From positions 9,691-29,561 of the forward strand of contig DIKC01000174.1 of NCBI GenBank assembly GCA_002421565.1: a stretch of 19,871 nt of DNA, in the 5' to 3' direction. The notes below the pieces were generated by a model. That model was given only the letters and a program-made list of their open reading frames with translations, did no database searches and was not told the origin of the DNA. A program made the translations under genes and the position numbers. Of the stretch, positions 6,255-13,887 are shown piece after piece. Source of the DNA: Desulfobulbaceae bacterium UBA5628 (GTDB taxonomy: Bacteria; Desulfobacterota; Desulfobulbia; Desulfobulbales; Desulfurivibrionaceae). Position 1 is the first letter of the stretch, and each line of letters opens with the position of its first letter.

Positions 6255-8426
6255 CTATATTTTTTCCCTGCCGACCAGGATAACAACCGAATATCCTCCG
6301 ACAAGAAATTCTTGTTGACCGCCAAGAAGCGGCTCACTCCCCGGCGTAAAAATATCCTGGGGAGATGACATGCTGGTATTGACCGCCACATGCCAGTTGA
6401 AACCAACCGGCAGTTTGGGGAGTTCAAAAGGCAGGGCATCGTAGTGACTGTTCATCGCCACATAGATATAATCGTCACAGCTCCGGCCTTCCTGGGCATG
6501 ACGGCCGCAAAGGAGAAAGGCGAGTACCCGGCTGCCGGCAGACCAGTCCGGCTCCCAGGCCCTGGTTCCGTGCCAGGTGATATCCGGATAACCGCTGCCG
6601 ATCCAATCATGGTTACGCAGGTGATGGCGTTGCCGCAGAACCGGATGGGCCCGGCGAAAGGCGACCATCTTGCGGGCGAAACGCAGCAGGTCGGTGTTGC
6701 TCTCGGCCAGCCGCCAGTCCAGCCAGTTGAGTTCGTTGTCCTGACAATAGGTGTTGTTGTTGCCCCGCTGGCTGCGCCCGAATTCATCCCCCATCAGAAT
6801 CATGGGGATGCCCTGACTGGTCATCAGGATGGCCAAGGCATTACGGATCAATCGCCGACGGAGGTTGTTGATCCCGGGATCATCGCACTCCCCTTCCCAG
6901 CCGCAGTTCCAACTGTGGCTGTCGTTGTCTCCGTCACGGTTATCCTCGCCGTTGGCCTCGTTGTGCTTCTGGTTGTAGGCGAAGAGATCGTAGAGGGTGA
7001 AGCCGTCATGGCAGGTGACGAAATTGATCGAGGCCGTCGGCCCGCGACCGTTCCAGCCGTATAGATCGGGGGAACCCTGGAGCCGCTGGGCCAGGGCTCC
7101 GACCATTCCCGGGTCGCCCTTGAGAAACCGACGCACGTCATCCCGGAATTTGCCGTTCCATTCGGCCCAGCGACCAAAGGCGGGAAAAGAGCCGACCTGG
7201 TACAAACCGCCGGCGTCCCAGGCCTCGGCGATCAGTTTACATTTTCCCAGCACCGGATCAAAGGCCAGCGATTCCAAAAGCGGCGGGTTTGGCAGGGGCG
7301 CTCCCCAGGGATCGCGGCCGAGGATTGAGGCCAGATCGAAACGGAAGCCGTCGATATGGTATTCGGAGGCCCAGTAGCGCAGGCAGTCAAGAACGATCCC
7401 GCGCACCACCGGATTGTTGCAGTTGAGGGTGTTGCCGCAGCCGGAAAAATTGAAATAATACCCCTCCGGGGTAAGCATGTAATAGGTTTTGTTATCCAGG
7501 CCGCGGAAGGAGAAGGTCGGTCCCCGCTCGTTACCCTCGGCGGTGTGATTGAAGACCACGTCCAGGATCACCTCGATTCCGCTTTTATGCAGTTCCTTGA
7601 CCAGATTCTTAAACTCATCGACCTGCATGCCAAGGCGGCCGGTGGCGGCAAAGCCGGCCTTGGGGGCGAAGAAGTTGACCGTGCTGTAGCCCCAGTAATT
7701 GTAGAGCATTTCACCGGTGTCGGGACGGCGGCGGCTGTTTTCAAATTCGTCGAATTCATAGACCGGCATCAATTCGACGCAGTTGATGCCGAGTTCCTTG
7801 AGGTAGGGGATTTTTGCCCGCATGGCGGCAAAGGTTCCCGGATGTCTGGCGCCGGCGGAAGGATGCCGGGTAAAGCTGCGCACGTGCAGCTCATAGATCA
7901 CCAGCTCTTCAATGGGAACCTCCAGGGGACGATCGTCTTCCCAGTCGAAATCTTCAAATACCAGCCGGCCCCGGTAGGGAAAGACGTTGTTCCAGTCCGG
8001 CACCACCCCCCACACGTCCCGACCGCCCACCGCCTTGGCGTAAGGATCGAGCAGAATTTTGCTCCGGTCAAAACGGTGGCCGGCCGCCGGCTCAAAGGGG
8101 CCGTCCATCCGGTAGCCGTACTCGATGGTTTCGCAATCAAGATCAAATACCATCATGCTCCAAACATGACCGATCCGAAAAGAATCGGGAAAGGGAATTT
8201 CCGCCATCGGGGTCGGCGCCCCCTTGCTGAAAAGCACCAGGGTACAGGAGACCGCGTGACTGGAAAAAATCGAGAAGTTGATCCCGCCCGGCACCAGAGT
8301 GGCCCCAAAGGGAAACGATTTTCCCGGCCGCAACCGGAAGCCGGCTATTTCATGGGTCGGGTAGTAATCGATCCTGGCCTCGACGTTATCAAGCCGACCT
8401 GGAGGCGGGGTTTGTTCGCTGCTCAT
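6255..8426 (-). CDS. glgX: Glycogen debranching enzyme GlgX (isoamylase-type, GH13)
   Basis: A 723-residue cytosolic alpha-1,6-glucosidase that hydrolyses branch points of glycogen or limit dextrins, normal length for the family. An N-terminal CBM48-like domain (about 35-125; GINFSIFSSHA, GYRMDGPFEP) precedes the GH13 barrel. Visible barrel motifs are VIYELHVRSFT (about 177-186), ILDVVFNHTAEG (about 287-298), IDGFRFDLAS with nucleophile Asp364, LIAEAWDAGGLY with acid/base Glu401, and TCHDGFTLYD with Asp474. A GDEFGRSQRGNNNTYCQD stretch of the GlgX/TreX type follows. The start at 8426 has GAGGAGCG about seven bases upstream. It is flanked on both sides by STAS-domain genes, at 19 and 33 bp, which is unusual and hints at partner-switch control of glucan turnover. 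No glycogen synthase, branching enzyme or phosphorylase is in the window. Confidence 0.95.
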   Translation of the reverse strand: MSSEQTPPPGRLDNVEARIDYYPTHEIAGFRLRPGKSFPFGATLVPGGINFSIFSSHAVSCTLVLFSKGAPTPMAEIPFPDSFRIGHVWSMMVFDLDCETIEYGYRMDGPFEPAAGHRFDRSKILLDPYAKAVGGRDVWGVVPDWNNVFPYRGRLVFEDFDWEDDRPLEVPIEELVIYELHVRSFTRHPSAGARHPGTFAAMRAKIPYLKELGINCVELMPVYEFDEFENSRRRPDTGEMLYNYWGYSTVNFFAPKAGFAATGRLGMQVDEFKNLVKELHKSGIEVILDVVFNHTAEGNERGPTFSFRGLDNKTYYMLTPEGYYFNFSGCGNTLNCNNPVVRGIVLDCLRYWASEYHIDGFRFDLASILGRDPWGAPLPNPPLLESLAFDPVLGKCKLIAEAWDAGGLYQVGSFPAFGRWAEWNGKFRDDVRRFLKGDPGMVGALAQRLQGSPDLYGWNGRGPTASINFVTCHDGFTLYDLFAYNQKHNEANGEDNRDGDNDSHSWNCGWEGECDDPGINNLRRRLIRNALAILMTSQGIPMILMGDEFGRSQRGNNNTYCQDNELNWLDWRLAESNTDLLRFARKMVAFRRAHPVLRQRHHLRNHDWIGSGYPDITWHGTRAWEPDWSAGSRVLAFLLCGRHAQEGRSCDDYIYVAMNSHYDALPFELPKLPVGFNWHVAVNTSMSSPQDIFTPGSEPLLGGQQEFLVGGYSVVILVGREKI

Positions 8427-8445
8427 CTCGCGCTCCTCAAGGAAA

Positions 8446-8778
8446 TCATGCCAGGGCCGCCAGCCCGGCCTCGCGGCTGTCGGCCAGGGTGAAAAACTTG
8501 ATAAAACCGGTCATCGACATGGTATCCCGGATCTCGTCCGAGACCCCCACCAGCACCACCCTACCCTTCTTGGCCGCAACCTGCCGATAAAGGAGGAGAA
8601 GCATCCGCAGACCGGCGCTGGAAAGATAGCTGACCTCTTGCATATCAACCAGCAGGCCGGCGCCGACCTGCAAGGCGTCAAGGAGTTTTGCCTGGGCCGT
8701 CGGCGCGGTTTTACCGTCGATTTCGCCACTGATGACGGCAATAATGTTGGCGCCTTCAACCTTGGTTACAATGTCCAT
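8446..8778 (-). CDS. STAS-domain anti-sigma factor antagonist, copy 1
   Basis: A 110-residue stand-alone STAS domain. The conserved VSYLSSAGLRMLLLL segment has Ser54 at the position aligned with Ser57 of the other STAS protein; Ser53 is next to it. The C-terminal MTGFIKFFTL matches the usual SpoIIAA/RsbV end. The start at 8778 has GAGG about six bases upstream. It lies 42 bp after the AGE-type epimerase gene and 19 bp before glgX. With a second STAS protein, one kinase and one phosphatase in the same operon, it is probably an alternative or competing antagonist. Which kinase it serves cannot be decided from sequence. Confidence 0.92.
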   Translation of the reverse strand: MDIVTKVEGANIIAVISGEIDGKTAPTAQAKLLDALQVGAGLLVDMQEVSYLSSAGLRMLLLLYRQVAAKKGRVVLVGVSDEIRDTMSMTGFIKFFTLADSREAGLAALA

Positions 8779-8820
8779 GCACTACCTCATCCTGTTCTGG
8801 AAAGAGCTTTTTACGTCCGC

Positions 8821-10647
8821 CTACACCGGGGTGATGGTCACCTTTACCCGCAGGGCATGCTGGGCGGCCGGGAGATTGACGGCCAATTTCTCGGCATCGA
8901 AGTTCTGATAAGGTTTACCGTCGATCTCCACCGCCGTCAATCTGATACTCCCCGGTGGCAGAATGTCCGGCGCCACCCGGAGGATATTATCCTTGAAACC
9001 GCCCGGTTTGGGTTTGAAATAAAAATTCATCGGCGTCTTCTTTATCAACATGTTGGTATATACCGCCGCCAGATAACAGAGCTCGGTGGAGTGGTAACCG
9101 CTCATGGAGTGGCTGCCCTTAAAACGCTCATTACCCATCAAATAGGGCAGCCCATTGGCCAGGACGTTGAAGTACACCGCGCCGTCGTCACGATCCAGGA
9201 AATGGGCGTTATAGAAGGATGCCGCTTCCCGGGCGTGGCGGAGATACTCGTCATCCTTAAGTACCCCGCGCATGATCATGTAGGCCAGGATAGCCTGCTC
9301 CTGCTGCCACCACGCCTTGCGGTCGTGCCAGGTGAAGCGGTGATATTCCTCGCCCGGTGCTATGGTGCGGGAAACCACATCATACCAGCCGCCCCGCTGG
9401 CGGTCGCTGCCGACCGCCGGCATCAGTTCCGCGATTTTGCGGGCAAAGGCGACATACTTCTCCTTGGGCCGCAGGCTGTTCATCCGCATCAGGTTCCAGG
9501 CGATCTTGAGATTGTGGCCGACCACCGCGTTGTCCTGCTGCCAGCCCCAGCTCTTGTCGTGACTCCAATCCTCAAAGAAACGCTCCTGAACAAAGGGGCT
9601 GTTGGCATAATCCGGGAAATGCGCCTCAATGGTGTCAAAGGTGTATTCCAGGAAGTCGGCGTATTTCTCCTCGCCGGTGGCCAGCCAGAGATTGATCAGG
9701 TAAGCCGGCGCATGGTCGCCCACCGAGTTCCAGTTCTTTTTGGCCCGGTTGTTGCCTTTGTCCAGGGTCGGGGAACGGGGATCAAGGGTGATCGGGTCGA
9801 TATGGGAGAAGTAACCGCCCTGCTGATCATCCTTGTAGTATTTTTCAAAGAGATCGATGGTTTTTTCGATATCGAACATGATCTGCGGATCGCCGGTAAT
9901 CCGGTAGGTCTGGGTCGGCCCGGCCAGGGCGTAGATCTGCTCATACATCGGCAGCGAATCATAATCATCGCCGAATTCCGAGGTCAGCAGTTTCTGTTCC
10001 CGTTCTCCCGATACCTGCAGGCCGTGATACCAGTAAATCAAGCCTTCGTCGTTATCATAAAAACGCACATGTTCACGCAGGTATTCAGTGCCAAGTTCGG
10101 CCCCTTCCAGAAAACGATCCTCGCCGGTGAGAAGATAGGCAGAGGCGAAGCCGTACACCAGGCGGGAAATGGTATCGGTTTCCTGGAGGTAATCCCCTTT
10201 TTTGCCCCCAGCCAGGTGAAGAAAGGTACGATAGTCACGGTAATCAATCTGATTCTCCGGGTAGCCGAATTGCCATTTCAGATAACTGTCAGCGATCGCC
10301 CGAATCTGCTTGATCCACCAATCCGGCTCTTCGTGGCGGTAGTTGCCGATCTGGTCGCCCGGAAAGATCATCGACTTGACCTCGATCCGGTAGTCGTCGC
10401 CATTGGGATAGAAGATGCAATAAGCGTAAACGAGATTCTCCTCTTCCAGCAGTTCCCCGAGACGGCCGGTGGCGTCAATATACCCCTCGTCCAGGTTTTG
10501 ACTGATTCTGGCATAGGTCATCGGGGTGATAAACATGGTGTACTCCCGGCCATCCGAGGTTTTAAGCCCAAAAGAACGCTCGGTGCGGTTAAATCTGGTA
10601 ACGTAGCCGGTAATCGTGTCGGAAAAAGTGAATTTTAACTGTCCCAT
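8821..10647 (-). CDS. AGE-type (N-acylglucosamine 2-epimerase/cellobiose epimerase) superfamily protein, three-domain form
   Basis: A 608-residue protein whose core (about 105-540) is an (alpha/alpha)6 barrel of the AGE superfamily, sugar 2-epimerases and ketol-isomerases acting on free mono- or disaccharides. Candidate active-site features are NSVGDHAPAYLINLW (His312), DNAVVGHNLKIAW (His378) and HDRKAWWQQEQAIL (His441, Lys444, two Trp). These resemble the paired catalytic histidines and Trp-rich wall of AGE and cellobiose 2-epimerase. The usual family length is near 400. Here about 100 N-terminal residues look beta-rich, possibly OB-like, and a C-terminal segment of about 60 residues looks like a small beta-domain. 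No signal peptide, so cytosolic. The start at 10647 has GAGGGAG a few bases upstream. It follows the VOC gene by 74 bp, the widest gap in the operon. Substrate unknown; a glycoside-hydrolase-like role on the same fold is possible. Confidence 0.8.
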   Translation of the reverse strand: MGQLKFTFSDTITGYVTRFNRTERSFGLKTSDGREYTMFITPMTYARISQNLDEGYIDATGRLGELLEEENLVYAYCIFYPNGDDYRIEVKSMIFPGDQIGNYRHEEPDWWIKQIRAIADSYLKWQFGYPENQIDYRDYRTFLHLAGGKKGDYLQETDTISRLVYGFASAYLLTGEDRFLEGAELGTEYLREHVRFYDNDEGLIYWYHGLQVSGEREQKLLTSEFGDDYDSLPMYEQIYALAGPTQTYRITGDPQIMFDIEKTIDLFEKYYKDDQQGGYFSHIDPITLDPRSPTLDKGNNRAKKNWNSVGDHAPAYLINLWLATGEEKYADFLEYTFDTIEAHFPDYANSPFVQERFFEDWSHDKSWGWQQDNAVVGHNLKIAWNLMRMNSLRPKEKYVAFARKIAELMPAVGSDRQRGGWYDVVSRTIAPGEEYHRFTWHDRKAWWQQEQAILAYMIMRGVLKDDEYLRHAREAASFYNAHFLDRDDGAVYFNVLANGLPYLMGNERFKGSHSMSGYHSTELCYLAAVYTNMLIKKTPMNFYFKPKPGGFKDNILRVAPDILPPGSIRLTAVEIDGKPYQNFDAEKLAVNLPAAQHALRVKVTITPV

Positions 10648-10721
10648 GTCTCCCTCTCTGTTTCGTCAAAATTATCCTGCGATATCATAGGCTTTTATGG
10701 TCGCGAAGCCGTGTGGGCCTC

Positions 10722-11129
10722 TCATTCGTGGATCTCGATGATCCGGCCGTCCGGATCTCGCAGCCAGACGATCCGGCGGCTCAGGCCATGCTCCGCGAGA
10801 TCCAGGGGGCCGAGGGTGATCGCCGCCTCCCGGCCAAATCCCCGCAAGGTCGCCTCCAGGTCATCAACCCGGAAGGCCAGATGGCGGAAACCGGCATAGC
10901 TTGGGCCATCTTTTTCAGGCGCTGGCTCCGACGATTTCCCTTTGGCCGGGAAAAGTTCCAGGCAAAAATTCCCTGAACGGAGAAAGACGATCTGCATTTC
11001 GCCTAAAAATATAACCCGCTCCCTGGTAAAGCCGAAATGCTGGCAATAAAAGCGCTCGGTGGCAAAGGGATCGGTGCAGGTCAAGCCCAGATGGCTGACC
11101 ACCGGCGGAAGGGTGGCCGTGACCGTCAC
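10722..11129 (-). CDS. VOC (glyoxalase/bleomycin-resistance) family protein
   Basis: A 135-residue single-chain vicinal-oxygen-chelate protein with two beta-alpha-beta-beta-beta modules. Candidate metal ligands are in family positions: His13 (SHLGLT), Glu58 (CLELFP), His83 (RHLAFRVDDLE) and Glu132 (RIIEIHE). That pattern suits a glyoxalase-I-like lyase or a related metal-dependent isomerase or dioxygenase; substrate not determinable. The start codon is GTG at 11129, forming a GTGA overlap with the TGA stop of the preceding dehydrogenase gene, so translation is probably coupled. A 74-bp gap follows before the epimerase gene. Placement beside a sugar dehydrogenase suggests work on a related carbonyl or sugar-acid intermediate (inference). 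Confidence 0.88.
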   Translation of the reverse strand: MTVTATLPPVVSHLGLTCTDPFATERFYCQHFGFTRERVIFLGEMQIVFLRSGNFCLELFPAKGKSSEPAPEKDGPSYAGFRHLAFRVDDLEATLRGFGREAAITLGPLDLAEHGLSRRIVWLRDPDGRIIEIHE

Positions 11130-11869
11130 CGGAAATAATCCTCGGCATTATCCTGGGGGAAAAAACCGAGTTGCCTGCTTGTTTCCGTAAGGTCGAAAAC
11201 CGGCTGACCGTTATTGCTCACTGCAAAGGCAACCAGAAAGTCTTGGTCAATCTCCAAGGCCCTGCTGAAGGCAGCCACCAGATCCCGGTGGCTGCAAAAA
11301 ACGGCGCGCATATAAGCCCCTCCGTAGAGGGCGGGGTTGTCCTGGGGCACGGTCCAGCCGATCCGCAAGGCCGCGAACTGGATACCAAGATGGGAAAGAT
11401 GGCGCCCGACATTTTCACCGAAGACCTTGGACTCCCCATAGAGGCATTGGGGGGTGGGATTACGGTCAAGGGTAATCAGGGGGCCGCTGTTTCCGCGCAG
11501 CGCCGTACTAATGTCTCCCTGGTGATAAAAATTGGAACTGGCAAAAATAAGCTTTTTGACCCCTGCCCGCTTGACCTCCTCAAAAACATAGCTGGTTGCC
11601 CGGAAGTTATTGCGCAGGGTGGACTGCCGGGCGGCATCGGGACTCGGGTCTCCCGCTAGATGGATCAGGACGTCAAGTCCGTCAAAAATGCCTGCGAGCT
11701 GCTGGGGATCGCCGCAATCGACTTGGACAAATTCATCCTCTACCAACGCTTGGGGGCTTCTGAGGTCGTAAAGGGTAAGGGCATAGTCTGCCGACAGTCC
11801 TTGCCGCAGGGTGGCGCCGACATTACCCGCTGCCCCGGTGATCCCCACTTTTTTGCCCGCGGCTTTCAT
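11126..11869 (-). CDS. NAD(P)-dependent epimerase/dehydratase family SDR, uronate-dehydrogenase-like
   Basis: A 247-residue extended short-chain dehydrogenase. The Rossmann motif GITGAAGNVGATL (about 9-21) binds the dinucleotide. DVLIHLAGDP (about 66-75), FASSN (about 109-113) and the catalytic pair YGESK (Tyr144, Lys148) are intact, followed by GIQFAALRIGWTVP. The FASSN, YGxSKxFGE and RIG combination resembles bacterial uronate dehydrogenases, which oxidise aldohexuronates to aldarolactones. NAD-dependent sugar-nucleotide epimerases are the main alternative, though at under 250 residues it is short for those. The ATG at 11869 directly abuts the stop of the barrel gene and has GAGG about seven bases upstream. 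Its own stop overlaps the VOC start. Fold certain, substrate uncertain. Confidence 0.87.
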   Translation of the reverse strand: MKAAGKKVGITGAAGNVGATLRQGLSADYALTLYDLRSPQALVEDEFVQVDCGDPQQLAGIFDGLDVLIHLAGDPSPDAARQSTLRNNFRATSYVFEEVKRAGVKKLIFASSNFYHQGDISTALRGNSGPLITLDRNPTPQCLYGESKVFGENVGRHLSHLGIQFAALRIGWTVPQDNPALYGGAYMRAVFCSHRDLVAAFSRALEIDQDFLVAFAVSNNGQPVFDLTETSRQLGFFPQDNAEDYFR

Positions 11870-12934
11870 TTAAAACCTCACGTCGAACAGAATCCCGGGG
11901 ATAAAGCGTGACATCTTGAAGGCCGGGACATTGGAATGGTTGCGGCTGTAAAGCGCCCGCAAGGAAACCCCATAGCGTTGCTGAAAATAGGTGGTCACCG
12001 TAACAACGCCCGACCAGGCCCGATCCGAGCGTTGATCGCCGATGGAAAAATAAATTCCGTCATAATCCTTGCGGTAATGCTCAGCGTAGATGTTAAGCAG
12101 GGTATCATGGGGCAGCAGGAAGTTGCCCTCGAGATTGAACTTGTGCCCTTTGCCGTCCCAGAGGGTTGTGCGCGCATCGTCCTGATCGTAGGCGTAACCG
12201 GCCCGGAGGAGAATGGCGGGGGAAAGGGCCAGGCTGTGGATAACCCCGGCGCTGTAGCTGGAACCGCTCCGATCGGCGTTGCTTTTGAAGATCGAGACGT
12301 TGCGGTATTCGGTGGTGCGATAACGCAGGTCGATCACCGTGGTTTGGTTGCTTGCCGAGTTGACGATCAGGGAGGGGCCGGTCATCACCGCGTCATCGAA
12401 CAATTTGCCGCCGAGCAATAGATGCTGGTAAGCCAGCGAATAGCGAAACGCAAGCCGGTTATTGAGGCGATATCGGCCCGCCAGTTCGGCCATGTTCTGG
12501 GTGAGATTGAAGTCGTCGAGCTCGGCGTGCTGACTCTGAAAAAAGGCGTAATTGAAGGTAAGATCGCCGTCTGGTCCTTTAAACGGAATATAACTGGCGG
12601 CCAAATTTAGCACCAGCCGGGAATCATCTTTTTTGCTGATATCCTGGGGAATCGGTGCGCCTTCCGCATTCATAATGGCGTTGCTGTCGTACTGATAGCC
12701 GGTGGTGGCCTTCAGAAACAGCTTTTTATCCGGGGGCGGCGGCTTGACCATTTCCAGCATCGCCAGCAGGCCAAAGGGCTGGGATGAAAAAAACCAGGGC
12801 TGGTCGTGCTGTTTGGTCGCGTCCGTTGCAGCAGCATCGGCGACCACCTCTCCGGCGCAGGCAACACCCCAAACGAGGGAAGAGGTCGCCAGCAAGCCGG
12901 CCAGAAGCACTGCGCTGCCTGCGGAAAATCGCAT
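11870..12934 (-). CDS. Outer-membrane beta-barrel protein of unknown function
   Basis: A 354-residue exported protein. The signal peptide is at residues 1-28 or so (RFSAGSAVLLAGLLATSS... ending near ACA). After a Pro-rich linker (about 65-70) the chain is a run of alternating amphipathic strands with aromatic girdles (for example KATTGYQYDSN, LTFNYAFFQSQH, FRYSLAYQHLLLG, GVSLRALYSRNHSN). It ends in DVRF, the terminal Phe recognised by the BAM machinery. It loosely resembles the barrel half of surface-lipoprotein-assembly-modifier proteins, but I see no TPR domain and do not assign it there. The ATG at 12934 shares one base with the TGA of the preceding gene (TGATG), so coupling is likely; the Shine-Dalgarno is weak. 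A TTG one codon earlier is possible. It may be a porin or export channel for this pathway (inference). Confidence 0.78.
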   Translation of the reverse strand: MRFSAGSAVLLAGLLATSSLVWGVACAGEVVADAAATDATKQHDQPWFFSSQPFGLLAMLEMVKPPPPDKKLFLKATTGYQYDSNAIMNAEGAPIPQDISKKDDSRLVLNLAASYIPFKGPDGDLTFNYAFFQSQHAELDDFNLTQNMAELAGRYRLNNRLAFRYSLAYQHLLLGGKLFDDAVMTGPSLIVNSASNQTTVIDLRYRTTEYRNVSIFKSNADRSGSSYSAGVIHSLALSPAILLRAGYAYDQDDARTTLWDGKGHKFNLEGNFLLPHDTLLNIYAEHYRKDYDGIYFSIGDQRSDRAWSGVVTVTTYFQQRYGVSLRALYSRNHSNVPAFKMSRFIPGILFDVRF

Positions 12935-13506
12935 CAAGCCGCCCCGGAGAGAAGCTCGATGATCCGCCGGGCAAAGAGGTGGCAGTGGCCGCCGCTGCGG
13001 GCGGTCACCAGATCGCCATCCACCACCACGTCCTCATCGACATACTGCGCCCCCATGTTACGGGCGTCGCCAAGAAGATTGTTGTGGACCACCAGTTGTC
13101 GCCCCCGGACCAGCTCAGGCGCGGGCGCCACCAGCCAAAGGCCGTGGCAGATGATTCCCTTGATAATCGACGGCTCGGCAAAGGCCCGCTTGAGGAATTC
13201 CACCGCCGGCGGCAGTTGTTTGATGTCTTCGGTGTAACGAAGCCGGTCGGAGACCATGCCGGACGGCACGATGATTGCCGCGTACTGCCGCAGGGTCTCA
13301 TCCGTCATCCCTTCGAAGGAGCGCTCCACGGTCATGGGAATCTTGTAATCGTGCCCCTTGAAGGTGAGGGACGGCTGCCCCCAGAGGCGGGTCAGCAGAT
13401 GAAGCTCGGCCCCTTCTTCGGGAAAACGGCGCTGGTAGTAAAATATCTCCGGTTCGTAAAAATCATCCTCCATCAGGACGGCGATTTTCTTTCCTGGCAG
13501 TTTCAT
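12934..13506 (-). CDS. DJ-1/PfpI family protein B
   Basis: A 190-residue protein of the DJ-1/ThiJ/PfpI superfamily. The nucleophile elbow GIICHGLW carries Cys120 followed by His121, as in PfpI-like proteases and deglycases/glyoxalases. Glu18 in MEDDFYEPE is the conserved residue that lowers the cysteine pKa. C-terminal DGDLVTARSG is a typical PfpI strand-turn. The active site therefore looks complete for protein or glyoxal deglycase-type chemistry, though biochemical roles in this family are contested. AAGGAG sits about seven bases before the ATG. It follows cupin B by 24 bp and its stop overlaps the outer-membrane barrel gene by one base. Another cupin-then-DJ-1 pair occurs at the operon head. 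Confidence 0.9.
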   Translation of the reverse strand: MKLPGKKIAVLMEDDFYEPEIFYYQRRFPEEGAELHLLTRLWGQPSLTFKGHDYKIPMTVERSFEGMTDETLRQYAAIIVPSGMVSDRLRYTEDIKQLPPAVEFLKRAFAEPSIIKGIICHGLWLVAPAPELVRGRQLVVHNNLLGDARNMGAQYVDEDVVVDGDLVTARSGGHCHLFARRIIELLSGAA

Positions 13507-13530
13507 GACAAACTCCTTAATCAGGCGGAA

Positions 13531-13863
13531 TTATTCCGCCATCGGGGCCGGCACCAGCCGTTGCGGGCTGAAGACATCGATTGCCACGGAATCCTCGATC
13601 ATCCGAAACTGATGCGGCACCCCGCCCGGGATGAAATAGCAGTCGCCGGCCTTGAGCAGCTGTTTGTCGGCGCCGATGGTCACTTCGAATGCCCCTTTCA
13701 GGATATAGCCGAACTGTTCTTCGGGATGATCGTGTACCGGCGAGACCGTACCGGCCGGGGTTTGCCAGTGCAGGGCGTTAAGGCGGCCGTACCCCCCAAG
13801 ATCGGTCAAACGAATGCCGTAGCCAAAAGCGATCTCTTTAAGCTTTTCAGAAAAAACAAACAT
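13531..13863 (-). CDS. Small cupin-domain protein B
   Basis: A 110-residue single-domain cupin. Motif 1 is HDHPEEQFGYILKG (His44, His46, Gln50) and motif 2 is GDCYFIPGGVPH (His84), so three histidines are available for a metal, with Gln where many cupins have Glu. Such small cupins can be metal-dependent isomerases, oxygenases or sensors; no specific reaction can be assigned. GAGGGCG lies about seven bases before the ATG. It lies 24 bp after the FGE-like lipoprotein gene and 24 bp before DJ-1 B. It aligns without gaps to cupin A of the same operon, about 50 of 109 positions identical by my hand count, so the two are paralogues. Confidence 0.9.
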   Translation of the reverse strand: MFVFSEKLKEIAFGYGIRLTDLGGYGRLNALHWQTPAGTVSPVHDHPEEQFGYILKGAFEVTIGADKQLLKAGDCYFIPGGVPHQFRMIEDSVAIDVFSPQRLVPAPMAE

Positions 13864-13887
13864 CCCGCGCCCTCTTGTTGCTCAAAC

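Noticed and set aside
7356..8492. Plus-strand open frame of 378 codons opposite glgX
   Set aside because: Antisense to catalytic GH13 motifs, with no recognisable protein features.
8638..10638. Plus-strand open frame of 666 codons opposite the AGE-type gene
   Set aside because: It lies antisense to a gene with clear family motifs, its translation shows no recognisable domain, and long antisense frames are common in GC-rich genes.
10648..10721. Possible internal promoter in the 74-bp gap before the AGE-type gene
   Set aside because: AT-rich elements such as TATGAT and GATAAT occur, but no acceptable -35 box is correctly spaced.
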